A stretch of DNA of 64,000 nucleotides from Thiorhodovibrio frisius. GTDB lineage: Bacteria > Pseudomonadota > Gammaproteobacteria > Chromatiales > Chromatiaceae. Positions 25,305-34,743 of this stretch are shown here, one piece after another. Numbering within the stretch: the first letter of the stretch is position 1; the number at the start of each line of letters is the position of its first letter. The notes below the pieces were generated by a model. It had not been told where the DNA came from. It did no database searches and saw nothing but the letters and a program-made list of their open reading frames with translations. Location: assembly GCF_033954835.1 (NCBI RefSeq), contig NZ_CP121471.1:3032501-3096500 (forward strand). The letters are read 5' to 3'. The position numbers and the translations under genes are program-made.

Positions 25305-26743
25305 CCCAGCCAGAAGCAGAGGACACAAGACCGCCGGGGCCGATAACGCCGGCCACCAGCGGTTTTCGCCCCCCGCAGCCATGGTTGGATCACTGGTTAT
25401 CGCGATCCAGCAACAACCTGGCGCGAGACACACTCGCGGAAGTCGGCGCCTTGCTGCTGGTGCTAGGCGCTGCAGCTGGCCTGCAGCTGGCCGGCCTGCA
25501 CTGGGGCAGCGCCCTGGTCATCGCCCTGATGCCCTATCTGGGGCGTCATCTGCTGTTACTCGTGCGTCTGGTGCGATTGATCCGCAAGCAGCATCGGCTG
25601 ATCCCACCCTTTCCGCTTGGGCTCTGGGGCGAAGTTTATCGCACCATTGCCCGCTATCAGCAGCGCGGACGCAAGGGGCGCAAACGCCAGTTGCGCTTCA
25701 CACGACGCTTTCGCGAGGCGGCCAATTCGGTGCCCGATGCACTGGTCGTGCTAGACAAAAACAGGCGCGTGGAATGGGCCAATCCCGCCGCCGCCGCTCT
25801 GATGAACGTGCAATTCCCGCGCGATGAGGGCAGAGAGCTAACAGACGTCTTTCCGCACGAATCGCTCGAAGACTATATTTCCGCCGGCGACTACAGCCGC
25901 CCGATTGACATGACCCCTGAGCACAATCAGTCACTGATGCTGTCGGTGCGGCTCACGCCCTTTGGCGAGCGCAAAAAGCAGCGCCTGGTCGTTGGGCGTG
26001 ATATTACCAAGGTGTACCATCTAAACATGATCCGGCGCGACTTCGTCGCCAATGCATCGCACGAGCTGCGCACCCCCCTGACGGTCATCACCGGCTTTCT
26101 CGAACGCCTGAACGACTCGCCTCAGACACCGGCAGGCCACCGTCGCCCGCTCGCTCTGATGCGCGACCAGAGCGAGCGCATGCGCTCCATTATTGAAGAT
26201 TTGCTCGTACTTTCGCGCCTGGAGATGGACCATCGCACCACCCAGATCACCGCCGTTGACGTGACGGAACTGGTCAACGCTATTGTCTCCGAGGCACGTA
26301 TTCTGTGCAGCGAGAGCCATCCCTTCACGCTGGACATGGACCCGGAACTCAGCCTGCTTGGCAATCAGAACGAACTCTACAGCGCTTTTTCCAACCTAAT
26401 CTTTAACGCGGTCAAGCACACTCCAGCCGGCACTGAGGTGCAGATTCGCTGGAGGGAGATGGGCATCAGCCCGTGCTTTTCTGTGAGGGACAGTGGTCAG
26501 GGGATCGCGGCTGAGCATTTGCCGCGTTTGAGTGAGCGCTTTTATCGCGTCGACAAGGCACGCTCACGCGAGTCAGGGGGGACCGGGCTTGGCCTTGCGA
26601 TTGTCAAGCATGTGCTTAATCGCCACGACGCGCAGCTTAGAATTGCCAGCGAGCTTGGCGCTGGCAGTCTCTTCAGTTGCTATTTTCCGCCAGCCAGCCG
26701 TCTGCGTCAGGACTCGGCTGTCGCACTGGTAGCCACCAGGTAG
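25301..26743 (+). CDS. phoR: Phosphate-regulon sensor histidine kinase PhoR
   Basis: 480 residues. An N-terminal membrane hairpin (LLLVLGAAAGLQLAGL and a second segment containing GRHLLLLVRLVRLI), then a PAS domain (VPDALVVLDKNRRVEWANPAAA), HisKA with DFVANASHELRTPLTVI (phospho-His), and HATPase with NLIFNAVKHTPAG, DSGQGIAAEHLPRLSERFYR and GTGLGLAIVKHVL. The N-terminal ~40 residues are an additional proline-rich tail compared with E. coli PhoR (431 residues). No large periplasmic sensor domain, as usual for PhoR, which senses phosphate through PstSCAB/PhoU. Those genes are not in the window. Confidence 0.93.
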   Translation: MTQPEAEDTRPPGPITPATSGFRPPQPWLDHWLSRSSNNLARDTLAEVGALLLVLGAAAGLQLAGLHWGSALVIALMPYLGRHLLLLVRLVRLIRKQHRLIPPFPLGLWGEVYRTIARYQQRGRKGRKRQLRFTRRFREAANSVPDALVVLDKNRRVEWANPAAAALMNVQFPRDEGRELTDVFPHESLEDYISAGDYSRPIDMTPEHNQSLMLSVRLTPFGERKKQRLVVGRDITKVYHLNMIRRDFVANASHELRTPLTVITGFLERLNDSPQTPAGHRRPLALMRDQSERMRSIIEDLLVLSRLEMDHRTTQITAVDVTELVNAIVSEARILCSESHPFTLDMDPELSLLGNQNELYSAFSNLIFNAVKHTPAGTEVQIRWREMGISPCFSVRDSGQGIAAEHLPRLSERFYRVDKARSRESGGTGLGLAIVKHVLNRHDAQLRIASELGAGSLFSCYFPPASRLRQDSAVALVATR

Positions 26744-26772
26744 CGCTTTACCCAGAAAGAAACAGTGGATTT

Positions 26773-26792
26773 ACCCGCCAAGGTGAGCGGGT
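26773..26792. terminator. Possible bidirectional stem-loop between phoR and the next convergent gene
   Basis: ACCCGC (26773-26778) and GCGGGT (26787-26792) form a 6-bp stem with an 8-base loop, 30 bp after phoR and 16 bp after the stop of the convergent gene. There is no clear U-run on either side, so termination strength is doubtful. Confidence 0.3.
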
Positions 26793-26807
26793 CCGAAGCT
26801 TTGAGAG

Positions 26808-27056
26808 TTAGGCCATCAAATCAATCAGGGTGCCAACCATCTCATCGGCAGTGCGGATCACACTCGCCGAGGCCTCGGTTGCGCGCTCCCCAACACCAAG
26901 ATTGACCAGCGGCCCCGCCAAATCGGCACTCGAACTCTCACCGGCATTGACCGTGGTCTGCTGGGCGATGTTGTTCGCCGCGTTAGTCACCGTCTGATAG
27001 CCGCGTTGCATGCCGGTGAGGCCAGCGCCCATCATCCCAACACTCATGTCTGCCAT
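26808..27056 (-). CDS. Small flagellar-rod-like protein, function unknown
   Basis: 82 residues from ATG 27056, chosen because GAGGA stands seven bases upstream. The start MADMSVGMMGAGLTGMQRGY and the NAANNIAQQT stretch resemble the N-terminal D0 helix of flagellar rod and hook proteins (FlgB/FlgC/FlgE type: '..a..Gl.a.....aanNiAN..T'). The C-terminal EASASVIRTADEMVGTLIDLMA resembles their C-terminal helix. It would thus be only the D0 part of an axial protein. No other flagellar gene is near. It might be a pilus or secretion rod relative or a free-standing remnant. Confidence 0.65.
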   Translation of the reverse strand: MADMSVGMMGAGLTGMQRGYQTVTNAANNIAQQTTVNAGESSSADLAGPLVNLGVGERATEASASVIRTADEMVGTLIDLMA

Positions 27057-27375
27057 TGCTTCCTCGACTTGGTTGCTTGTGATTGGTGTTGCCTGACTCT
27101 CATGGTCCCGGTCACCCCAGAGCAACAATTCCTGCGACCCGTTGTAAAAGTCTAGTCCGCCAGAGGGCACTTAGCCCATACCCCGCCAAAAAATGCGACC
27201 CCAATCACAAAAATTGATCAGCCAAGACGCTTCCCATTGCGGTTTCATTCCAGAGCGGCGGCCCCCAAGTTCTCGACTTGAGCGAAACCGCCAGCTTCCC
27301 ATTGTGACCTTGTTGGTTAAGAGGTCGGGAGATTCGCGCAAAAAGCAACCGCATTCGAGCCGAGGCATGTTTTAA

Positions 27376-28884
27376 ATGATTTTCGCCTTCGACAACAGCT
27401 ATGCCCGTCTGCCTGATCGCTTCCACGCCCGGGTTATACCCACAGCGGTCGCACAGCCGGCCCTGCTGCAGGTCAACGAGGATTTTGCGCGGCAGCTTGG
27501 GCTCAACCCAAGCGAGTTGCACACCCAGGAGGCAACGGACATCTTCGCCGGCAACCGCCTGCCAGAAGGCGCCGAGCCCCTGGCGATGGCCTATGCCGGG
27601 CACCAGTTCGGAAGCTTTGTCCCTCAGCTTGGAGACGGTCGGGCGATCTTGCTTGGCGAACGGGTCACGCCGGATGGCGTGCGCGTCGACATTCAGCTCA
27701 AAGGCGCGGGGCGCACGCCCTTCTCGCGCTCCGGTGACGGGCGCGCCTGCCTCGGCCCGGTGCTGCGCGAATACTTGATCAGCGAGGCCATGCATGCGTT
27801 CGGCATCCCGACCACGCGCGGACTGGCCGCCGTCGCCACTGGCGAACCAGTCTATCGCGAGCATCCGCTACCGGGCGCCATCCTGACCCGTGTGGCGAGC
27901 AGCCATGTCCGTGTTGGTACCTTCGAGTACTTTCGCGCACGCCAAGACTCTGAGGCACTCAAAACCCTGGCTGACTATGTGATCGCCCGCCACTTCCCCG
28001 CACTGGCCGAAACGGATCAAACTTACTCCGGATTGCTGGACGCAGTCGCGACGCGGCAGGCGGATTTGATTGCCGCATGGATGAGCGTTGGCTTTATTCA
28101 TGGGGTGATGAACACCGACAACATGTCCATTGTCGGCGAGACCATCGACTACGGTCCCTGCGCCTTCATGGACAGCTATGATCCGACGACGGTTTTCAGC
28201 TCGATCGACTATCGCGGTCGCTATGCCTACGGCAACCAGGCGCGCATCGCCCACTGGAATCTCTCCAGCCTGGCGATGTCGCTCAAGCCGCTGCTAGAGC
28301 AGGAATCCGACCAGGCTGCGGCGCGTGCCACCGCCGCGCTCGATCATTTTCAGGCGCGCTTCGATCAAGCCTGGCTCGCACGCTTTGGATGCAAGCTGGG
28401 CCTAGCCGATGCGCAGTCAGAGGACCGGGCGCTGATTAAAGACTTTCTCGACCTGCTCGAACAACACCAGGCCGATTTCACCAACAGCTTCCGCGCCCTC
28501 AGCTCGGCGCTCGAGGATGGTGGCGACGCCCTCGCTCGGGAGGTTGGGCAGCGTGACCATGGGCAAGCCTGCTCCCCCTGGCTTGCACGCTGGCGCGAAC
28601 GCCTGGCTGGCGACCCGCTGACGGATGCCGAGCGCAGCCAAATGATGCGTCAGGCCAATCCGGCGGTGATACCGCGTAATCACCGCGTCGAACAGGCACT
28701 GGATGCCGCAGAGAAGGGGGATATGCAGCCCTTTGAGCGACTGCTCGCAGTGGTGCGAGAGCCCTGGGATGATGCCAAGAACAATACGGGCGACGATGCG
28801 CGAGATTATGCTGAGATCAGCGCCTTCTATCAGGCCCCACCAAAACCGCAGGAAGTGGTGCAATATACCTTTTGCGGAACCTGA
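27376..28884 (+). CDS. selO: SelO-family protein adenylyltransferase (YdiU)
   Basis: 502 residues, full length. Pseudokinase-fold AMPylase that transfers AMP to Ser, Thr or Tyr of redox proteins. Seen: AYAGHQFGSFVPQLGDGRA, DIQLKGAGRTPFSRSGDGRA, LREYLISEAMHAFGIPTTR, HGVMNTDNMSI and IDYGPCAFMDSYDP (active-site residues). The C-terminus is YTFCGT: a Cys is found where eukaryotic and some bacterial members have selenocysteine, and the frame ends right after it, so no UGA recoding is needed. The 205-bp upstream spacer has no gene I can support. Confidence 0.95.
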   Translation: MIFAFDNSYARLPDRFHARVIPTAVAQPALLQVNEDFARQLGLNPSELHTQEATDIFAGNRLPEGAEPLAMAYAGHQFGSFVPQLGDGRAILLGERVTPDGVRVDIQLKGAGRTPFSRSGDGRACLGPVLREYLISEAMHAFGIPTTRGLAAVATGEPVYREHPLPGAILTRVASSHVRVGTFEYFRARQDSEALKTLADYVIARHFPALAETDQTYSGLLDAVATRQADLIAAWMSVGFIHGVMNTDNMSIVGETIDYGPCAFMDSYDPTTVFSSIDYRGRYAYGNQARIAHWNLSSLAMSLKPLLEQESDQAAARATAALDHFQARFDQAWLARFGCKLGLADAQSEDRALIKDFLDLLEQHQADFTNSFRALSSALEDGGDALAREVGQRDHGQACSPWLARWRERLAGDPLTDAERSQMMRQANPAVIPRNHRVEQALDAAEKGDMQPFERLLAVVREPWDDAKNNTGDDARDYAEISAFYQAPPKPQEVVQYTFCGT

Positions 28885-29015
28885 GCGCGCCAGCCGGACG
28901 CTCGCAAACGACTGCCGCCAGCCGCCACATCTTGCTATGATTCGGGCTTCTCGGGACGAGCGGATCTGAAACAGGTCAAAATCCCCGTCCAGCATTTACC
29001 GGAGCCACGAACGCC

Positions 29016-29225
29016 ATGATCGACAAACGCCTGCTGGAAATCCTCGTCTGCCCCGTCACCAAGGGTCCGTTGGTCTTCGACAAGGACAAATCCGAGTTGA
29101 TTTCCATCTCCGGGCGGCTCGCTTATCCGATTCGCAACGACATCCCAGTGATGCTCGAGGACGAGGCCCGTCAGTTGAGCGAGGACGAGGCCGAGGCCCT
29201 GCGCAAAGGTGCAACCGCCAGCTAA
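29016..29225 (+). CDS. ycaR: Trm112/UPF0434 family protein YcaR
   Basis: 69 residues. [22 protein letters not shown] and the [14 protein letters not shown] ending are the family pattern. The usual zinc-site cysteines CxxC are reduced to a single Cys (CPVT), common in this family. In other proteobacteria ycaR lies next to lpxK/kdsB; here it stands alone 131 bp after selO. Its role is unclear, probably a small partner of a methyltransferase by analogy to Trm112. Confidence 0.9.
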   Translation: MIDKRLLEILVCPVTKGPLVFDKDKSELISISGRLAYPIRNDIPVMLEDEARQLSEDEAEALRKGATAS

Positions 29226-29274
29226 GTCGCCCCAACAGACCCACCCGCCAATGCCGGGCAACACCTTTCCATGT

Positions 29275-29319
29275 GATCACTCAAGGGGCGATCACTTAAT
29301 GGGGGATCACTTAAGGCCC
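29275..29319 (+). repeat. Three tandem 15-bp repeats upstream of the antiporter operon
   Basis: GATCACTCAAGGGGC, GATCACTTAATGGGG and GATCACTTAAGGCCC follow each other without spacer, ending 96 bp before the mnhA start. Exactly 15 bp per unit, so sites lie about one and a half helical turns apart. Could be an iterated operator or simply a short tandem array. Confidence 0.7.
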
Positions 29320-29415
29320 CCTGCCTGCATCAATGGTCTGGTACCGGTGCTGCGATCAGGCCGCTGGTCTCGCTCATTGGGCGTGGTCGCTGCCTGAGCG
29401 TCTGATCCTCCTGCC

Positions 29416-32370
29416 ATGTTCCTCGCCTGGATTGTCCTGATCCCATTCATTGGCGCCCTGCTGCCGCCCTTCGCAGTGTGGTTGGCGCCAAAACCCTCCT
29501 GCGGAGCGGCGGCGGCCTTCGCTGCGGCATTGGTCAGTTCTGCTGCGCTGATCATTGCACTCAACCACACGCCGGATGTCTTTGCCGGCGGCGAGGTGCA
29601 TGTCGCCATCCCCTGGATTCCGCAAATCGGGCTGACGCTGGCGCTGCGCTTCGACGGCCTGGCCATGGTTTTTGTGCTGCTGATATTAGGCATCGGGCTG
29701 CTGGTCATTCTCTACGCCCGGTTTTATCTGGTGAAATCCGATCAGGTCGCGCGCTTCTTTTCCATTCTGCTGCTGTTTCAGGGCGCCATGCTCGGCATTG
29801 TGCTCTCGGATAATCTGCTGCTGCTGGTGGTGTTCTGGGAGCTAACCAGCCTGACCTCCTTTCTGCTGGTCGGTTTCGACCCGCGCTCCATTGAGGCAAG
29901 GCGCGGCGCGCTCATGGCTCTGGTCATTACCGCCGGCGGCGGACTCTGTCTACTTGCGGGCTTTCTACTGCTGGGTTCGGTCGCTGGCAGCTTTGCGCTG
30001 TCCGAGGTACTGGCCGCTGGCGAGCAAGTCCATCAGCATCCGCTCTATCTGCCCATCCTGATCCTCATTTTGCTGGGCGCCTTTACCAAATCAGCCCAGT
30101 TTCCTTTCCATTTCTGGCTGCCCTCTGCCATGTCGGCGCCCACCCCGGTGTCGGCCTATCTGCACTCGGCGACCATGGTCAAGGCGGGGATATTTCTGCT
30201 CGCGCGCTTCTTTCCCGTCTTTGCCGAGACCGATGTCTGGTTTTATCTGGTCGGCGGTGTGGGGCTGACCACCTTCTTGCTCGGCGCCTATTTCGCCATC
30301 TTCAAGCACGACATCAAGGGGCTGCTGGCCTATTCCACCATTAGCCATTTAGGGCTCATCACCTTTCTGTTCGGACTGGGCACGCCGCTTGGCGCGGTAG
30401 CCGGGCTCTTTCATGCCATGAACCATGCAGTGTTCAAAGCCTCGCTCTTCATGGCCGCTGGCATTATCGATCATGAAACCGGCACCCGGGATATGCGCCG
30501 CCTGTCGGGATTGTGGCACTTCATGCCCATCACCGGCACCCTGGCGATGGTCGCGGCGGCGGCTATGGCCGGCGTGCCGCTGCTCAATGGTTTCTTAAGC
30601 AAGGAAATGTTTTTTGCCGAAACGGTGCATCATGACTGGCTCGGCCATCTCGACTGGCTACTGCCGGTCGCCGCCACCGCCGGGGGTATCTTTGCCGTCG
30701 CCTACTCGGTGCGCTTTATTCACGATGTCTTCTTTGGCGGCCCTCCCCGCTATCTCGACCACGCCCCCCATGAGCCTGCGCGCTGGATGCGCATCCCGGT
30801 TGAGATTCTTGTCGCGCTCTGCCTGGTGGTGGGAATTTTTCCCGAGCAGACCGTGCGCCCATTGCTCGATATCGGCGTGCGCAGCATGCTGGGTTTCGAG
30901 CCGAAATACGATCTGGCCATCTGGCACGGCTTTTCCTTCCCACTGCTGATGAGCTTTATCGCGCTAATCGGCGGAATGCTGCTGTATCGGATGCGCGGGT
31001 GGCTGTTTAATCTGCACGATAAACTCTTCCCGCCGACCAGCGCTGCCTCGGCCTTTCAGCGCATCGCAGCCGGAATGCAGCGCTTCGCGCGCGCGCGCAT
31101 GCAACGCCCGGCTCGGGCATCGCTGCAAGGCTCCATTGCCTGGCTGTTGGCCACGGCACTGGTGGTAGCCATTCTGCCGGTGGTACCGGCACTGATGGGA
31201 ATCAAACTCGGCGCGCTGCTCGAGTTGCTCGGCACCTTCAAGCTCAGCCCGGTCGACCTGCCGAGCATTGGCGGTGCCGTTATTCTGGCGGTGGCCCTGG
31301 CTGGCGTGGTGGGTCTGCGCCGGCAGCGCCTGCAAGCCACCATTCTGATTGGCGTCATCGGTCTTGTCTTAAGCCTCGCCTTTGTGCACTTCTCAGCGCC
31401 CGACCTGGCGTTGACGCAACTCTCGGTCGAGGTGGTCACCACCATTTTGCTGCTGCTGGTGCTGTATTTTCTGCCCCAGGCAGATATTGCGCGGCTGTCG
31501 CGCTGGCGGCGCACGCGCGATCTACTCCTGGCCGTCGCCGCCGGCTCCGGCGCGGCAGCCCTGTCCTTCGCGATTATGAGCGCCGACTCACCAAAAATTG
31601 CCGGCTATTTTCTTGAAGCATCCAAGCCAGCCGCCGGTGCGGGCAATGTGGTCAACGGCATCCTGGTCGATTTTCGCGGCTTTGACACCCTGGGCGAGAT
31701 CACGGTGCTGGCCATCGCCGCCGCCGGTATCTTCGCCATGCTGCGCGGCATTCGCCTGCGCACGCCACCGCGCGATCTCCTTGGTCACACCTGGTCGCCC
31801 GACGCACATCCAGTCATTCTGGCCATGCTCTCGCGCCCGCTGCTGCCAATGGCGCTGCTGGTGGCGGTCTTTATGCTGCTGCGGGGGCACCATGAGCCGG
31901 GGGGCGGCTTCATTGCCGGATTGATTGCCAGTATCGCGCTGATTCTCCAGCAGCTGGCCAGCGGTCAGCAATGGTCAGCCGAGCGCCTGCGGCTGAATTA
32001 CACCCGGCTGATCGGCGCGGGCTTGATCCTGTCACTGGGCACGGGGCTCGCGGCCCTGGTCTTTGGCCGACCTTTCCTGACCAGCGCCTTCTGGCATGGC
32101 GAGCTGCCACTGATCGGCGAGCTGGAATTCGCCAGCGCCATGGCCTTTGATGCCGGCGTCTTTCTGGTGGTGCTGGGGACTGTGATGCTGATTCTCGACA
32201 ACCTTGGGCGGCTAAGTGGCCATCGTCAGCGTGGAAAAAGGGCGCGCCGGCAAGGTCCTGACGGTATCGATCAGGGATCAAAGGCCAAAGCGCCGGTTAT
32301 TGCGCCCGCCATTGCACCGGCCATCTCACCGGCCATCGCGCCTTCAAGGGGTGTCCCATGGAAGCCCTGA
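29416..32370 (+). CDS. mnhA: Mrp/Mnh Na+/H+ antiporter subunit A fused to subunit B
   Basis: 984 residues with about 20 membrane segments. The first ~500 residues are the NuoL/MrpA channel core (SFLLVGFDPRSIEARRGAL, FTKSAQFPFHFWLPSAM, HSATMVKAGIFLL, AYSTISHLGLIT, HAVFKASLFM). The middle part is the MrpA C-terminal MbhD/E-like region (FSAPDLALTQLSVEVVTTI, FRGFDTLGEITVLAIAA). The last ~150 residues are MnhB (RGHHEPGGGFIAGL). It exports Na+ in exchange for H+ as part of a six-protein membrane complex. It ends in an odd Pro-Ala-Ile repeat tail (APAIAPAISPAIAP) and overlaps the mnhC start by 13 bp. Confidence 0.95.
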   Translation: MFLAWIVLIPFIGALLPPFAVWLAPKPSCGAAAAFAAALVSSAALIIALNHTPDVFAGGEVHVAIPWIPQIGLTLALRFDGLAMVFVLLILGIGLLVILYARFYLVKSDQVARFFSILLLFQGAMLGIVLSDNLLLLVVFWELTSLTSFLLVGFDPRSIEARRGALMALVITAGGGLCLLAGFLLLGSVAGSFALSEVLAAGEQVHQHPLYLPILILILLGAFTKSAQFPFHFWLPSAMSAPTPVSAYLHSATMVKAGIFLLARFFPVFAETDVWFYLVGGVGLTTFLLGAYFAIFKHDIKGLLAYSTISHLGLITFLFGLGTPLGAVAGLFHAMNHAVFKASLFMAAGIIDHETGTRDMRRLSGLWHFMPITGTLAMVAAAAMAGVPLLNGFLSKEMFFAETVHHDWLGHLDWLLPVAATAGGIFAVAYSVRFIHDVFFGGPPRYLDHAPHEPARWMRIPVEILVALCLVVGIFPEQTVRPLLDIGVRSMLGFEPKYDLAIWHGFSFPLLMSFIALIGGMLLYRMRGWLFNLHDKLFPPTSAASAFQRIAAGMQRFARARMQRPARASLQGSIAWLLATALVVAILPVVPALMGIKLGALLELLGTFKLSPVDLPSIGGAVILAVALAGVVGLRRQRLQATILIGVIGLVLSLAFVHFSAPDLALTQLSVEVVTTILLLLVLYFLPQADIARLSRWRRTRDLLLAVAAGSGAAALSFAIMSADSPKIAGYFLEASKPAAGAGNVVNGILVDFRGFDTLGEITVLAIAAAGIFAMLRGIRLRTPPRDLLGHTWSPDAHPVILAMLSRPLLPMALLVAVFMLLRGHHEPGGGFIAGLIASIALILQQLASGQQWSAERLRLNYTRLIGAGLILSLGTGLAALVFGRPFLTSAFWHGELPLIGELEFASAMAFDAGVFLVVLGTVMLILDNLGRLSGHRQRGKRARRQGPDGIDQGSKAKAPVIAPAIAPAISPAIAPSRGVPWKP

Positions 32371-32693
32371 TTGCGGTTTGCATTGGACTCCTGGTTGGTG
32401 GCGGCGTCTATCTGCTGCTGCGCTCGCGCAGCTTTTCCGTCGTGCTCGGACTCACATTGCTGTCCTACGCAACCAATCTGTTGCTCTTTGCCTCTGGTGG
32501 ACTCAAGACCAACCAGGCGCCTCTCATCCACCAAGGCGGCCCCTTCGCCGACCCCTTGCCCCAGGCGCTGGTCCTCACCGCCATTGTGATCGGCTTTGCC
32601 ATGACAGCCTTTATGTTGGTGCTGGCCCTGCGTGCGCTCAATGACTTGGGCTCGGATCGCGTGGACGCCAGGCAGCGTGGGGAGGAGCGGTGA
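32358..32693 (+). CDS. mnhC: Mrp/Mnh antiporter subunit C (NuoK-like)
   Basis: 111 residues, three membrane helices. Conserved features: GLLVGGGVYLLLRSRSFSVVLGLTLLSYATNLL, the stretch after LFASGGLKTNQAPL, and DPLPQALVLTAIVIGFAMTAF, which carries the NuoK-type acidic and amphipathic elements. Start ATG lies inside the end of mnhA, and its own end overlaps mnhD by four bases, so translation is coupled. Confidence 0.95.
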   Translation: MEALIAVCIGLLVGGGVYLLLRSRSFSVVLGLTLLSYATNLLLFASGGLKTNQAPLIHQGGPFADPLPQALVLTAIVIGFAMTAFMLVLALRALNDLGSDRVDARQRGEER

Positions 32694-34210
32694 ATCACCT
32701 GCTGATCGCGCCAGTTGCCCTGCCGCTCACAGCGGGCGCGGCTCTCTTGATCCTGTGGCGCGCACCCCTGCGGCTGCAGCGGGCGCTGAGCCTGCTGGCC
32801 AGTCTGGGGCTGGTTGGCATTGCCACCGCGCTGCTATGGAGCGCCAGTCATCAGGGCATTCAGGTGTATCTGATCGGCGACTGGCCGGCGCCCTATGGGA
32901 TTTCTTTGGTGCTCGACCGCCTTGCGGCCCTGATGCTGGCGCTAACGGCGCTGCTTGCCCTCTTTGCGCTGGCCTATGCCATGACCGGTGGCGACCGCGC
33001 CGGGCGGCATTTTCATGCGTTGTTTCAGTTTCAACTGCTGGGCATCAACATTGCCTTTCTGACCGGCGATTTGTTCAATCTGTTTGTCGCCTTCGAGATC
33101 CTGCTGATCGCCTCATACGGCCTGCTGCTCCACGGCGGCGGTGCGGAGCGCACCCGCGCCGCGCTGCACTATGTGGCGCTCAATCTGGTCGGCTCGTTGC
33201 TGTTCCTGATCGGCTTGGGCACCCTTTATGCCGCCACCGGCAGTCTGAACATGGCCGATCTCGCCAGCCGCATTGCGACGCTACCAGCGGAGGACGCCAA
33301 GCTGGCCCGGGTCGCCGCCATGCTGCTGCTGAGCGTCTTCGGGCTCAAAGCGGCGCTAATCCCGCTGCATTTCTGGCTGCCAGGCACCTATGCCGCCGCC
33401 TCGGCAGCGGTGGCCGCCCTGTTCGCCATCATGACCAAGGTCGGCATTTACGCCATCATCCGCCTGACCACCCTCGTTTACGGCTCGGGTGAGACGCCGA
33501 TGCTCGAGTGGACGGCACCCTGGCTGCTGGTGGCGGGGCTGGCCACCATCGCCATCGGCACCCTGGGCGCCATGGCCAGTGACGATCTGCGCGAACTGAT
33601 CGCTTATCTGGTGGTGGTCTCAGTCGGCACTCTGGTGGCTGGCATCGCGCTGGCCACCCCGGCAGGCTTAAGCGCCAGCCTCTACTATCTGGTGCACAGC
33701 ACCCTGGTCACGGGCGGGCTGTTCCTGCTGGCCGAGCGCATTGCCAACGCGCGCGATGGCAGCGCGCGGCTCAGCGATGGCAAGCGTCCGCCGCCCTCGC
33801 ATCAGCTCAGCTGGGTGTTTTTTCTGGCCGCCATCGCCGTGGTTGGCATGCCGCCGCTCAGCGGTCTGATCGGCAAAGTGCTGCTGCTGAAGGCCGCACA
33901 GAACCAGAGCGCACTCATTCCGCTCTGGACCCTGGTGCTGCTATCCAGCCTTCTGCTAGTGCTGACCCTCACCCGCGCCGGTATTTTGCTGTTCTGGCGC
34001 GGCCCCATGGCCAGTCTGACCCAGCCAAGACCACTGCCCTGGCTGATCGCGACCGGACTGCTTGGCATGAGTCCGCTGTTGGTGATTCTGGGCGGGCCGA
34101 TTGTCAATTGGACTGAAGCCACGGCGGCACAGACACTCGATGCGCAGGCCTATGTGCGCGCCGTGGAAAAAAGCGCGCCTATTGTGCTGCGGGATTCTGG
34201 AGACCACTGA
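32690..34210 (+). CDS. mnhD: Mrp/Mnh antiporter subunit D (NuoN/NuoM-like)
   Basis: 506 residues with about 14 helices. Proton-antiporter core: GDLFNLFVAFEILLIASYGLL with the key Glu, VFGLKAALIPLHFWLPGTYA with the key Lys, LFAIMTKVGIYAIIRL, LIAYLVVVSVGTLVAG, and GMPPLSGLIGKVLLLKAA. It is the second proton channel of the Mrp complex. GTG start at 32690 overlapping the mnhC stop; ends overlapping mnhE by one base. Confidence 0.95.
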   Translation: MNHLLIAPVALPLTAGAALLILWRAPLRLQRALSLLASLGLVGIATALLWSASHQGIQVYLIGDWPAPYGISLVLDRLAALMLALTALLALFALAYAMTGGDRAGRHFHALFQFQLLGINIAFLTGDLFNLFVAFEILLIASYGLLLHGGGAERTRAALHYVALNLVGSLLFLIGLGTLYAATGSLNMADLASRIATLPAEDAKLARVAAMLLLSVFGLKAALIPLHFWLPGTYAAASAAVAALFAIMTKVGIYAIIRLTTLVYGSGETPMLEWTAPWLLVAGLATIAIGTLGAMASDDLRELIAYLVVVSVGTLVAGIALATPAGLSASLYYLVHSTLVTGGLFLLAERIANARDGSARLSDGKRPPPSHQLSWVFFLAAIAVVGMPPLSGLIGKVLLLKAAQNQSALIPLWTLVLLSSLLLVLTLTRAGILLFWRGPMASLTQPRPLPWLIATGLLGMSPLLVILGGPIVNWTEATAAQTLDAQAYVRAVEKSAPIVLRDSGDH

Positions 34211-34743
34211 TGCTGAGATCCCGACTGCGCACCTGGTTTCCCCATCCGCTGCTGAGTCTGACGCTGCTCGCCATTTGGCTACTGCTCAACAACAGCCTGA
34301 GCCCGGGCAACATTTTGCTGGGCGCGACCCTGGCTTTAATTCTCTCGCGCCTGACGGCCAATTTCTGGCCGGAGCGGCCACGGCTGCACAAACCGCTGAA
34401 GCTGCTCGCCTATCTGGTGCAGCTGTTTGGCGATATCCTCGTCGCCAATCTGCAAGTGGCGGTGCTGATTCTCGGGCCGCGCAAACGCCTGCGCCCGACC
34501 TTTGTCGAGTTGCCGCTGGAGCTGACCGACCCCTTCGCCATCACCGTGCTGGCCAGCGTGATATCACTGACACCGGGCACTGTGTCGGTCGATGTCATCG
34601 CCCCCTCGCCAGGTCACAAAGCCAGCCCTGCGAATACCCGCTCGACCCTGCTGGTGCATAGCCTGGATGCCGAGGACGCCGAGCGCCTGTGCCAACACCT
34701 GAAACAGCGCTACGAAGCCCCGCTGCTGGAGATTTTCCGATGA
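34210..34743 (+). CDS. mnhE: Mrp/Mnh antiporter subunit E
   Basis: 177 residues. Two or three helices near the N-terminus (HPLLSLTLLAIWLLLNNS, then SPGNILLGATLALIL), followed by the soluble domain with the family pattern LLAYLVQLFGDILVANLQVAVLIL, ITVLASVISLTPGTVSVDV and LLVHSLDAEDAE. Part of the six-gene operon, coupled to the genes before and after (1-bp and 4-bp overlaps). Confidence 0.95.
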   Translation: MLRSRLRTWFPHPLLSLTLLAIWLLLNNSLSPGNILLGATLALILSRLTANFWPERPRLHKPLKLLAYLVQLFGDILVANLQVAVLILGPRKRLRPTFVELPLELTDPFAITVLASVISLTPGTVSVDVIAPSPGHKASPANTRSTLLVHSLDAEDAERLCQHLKQRYEAPLLEIFR

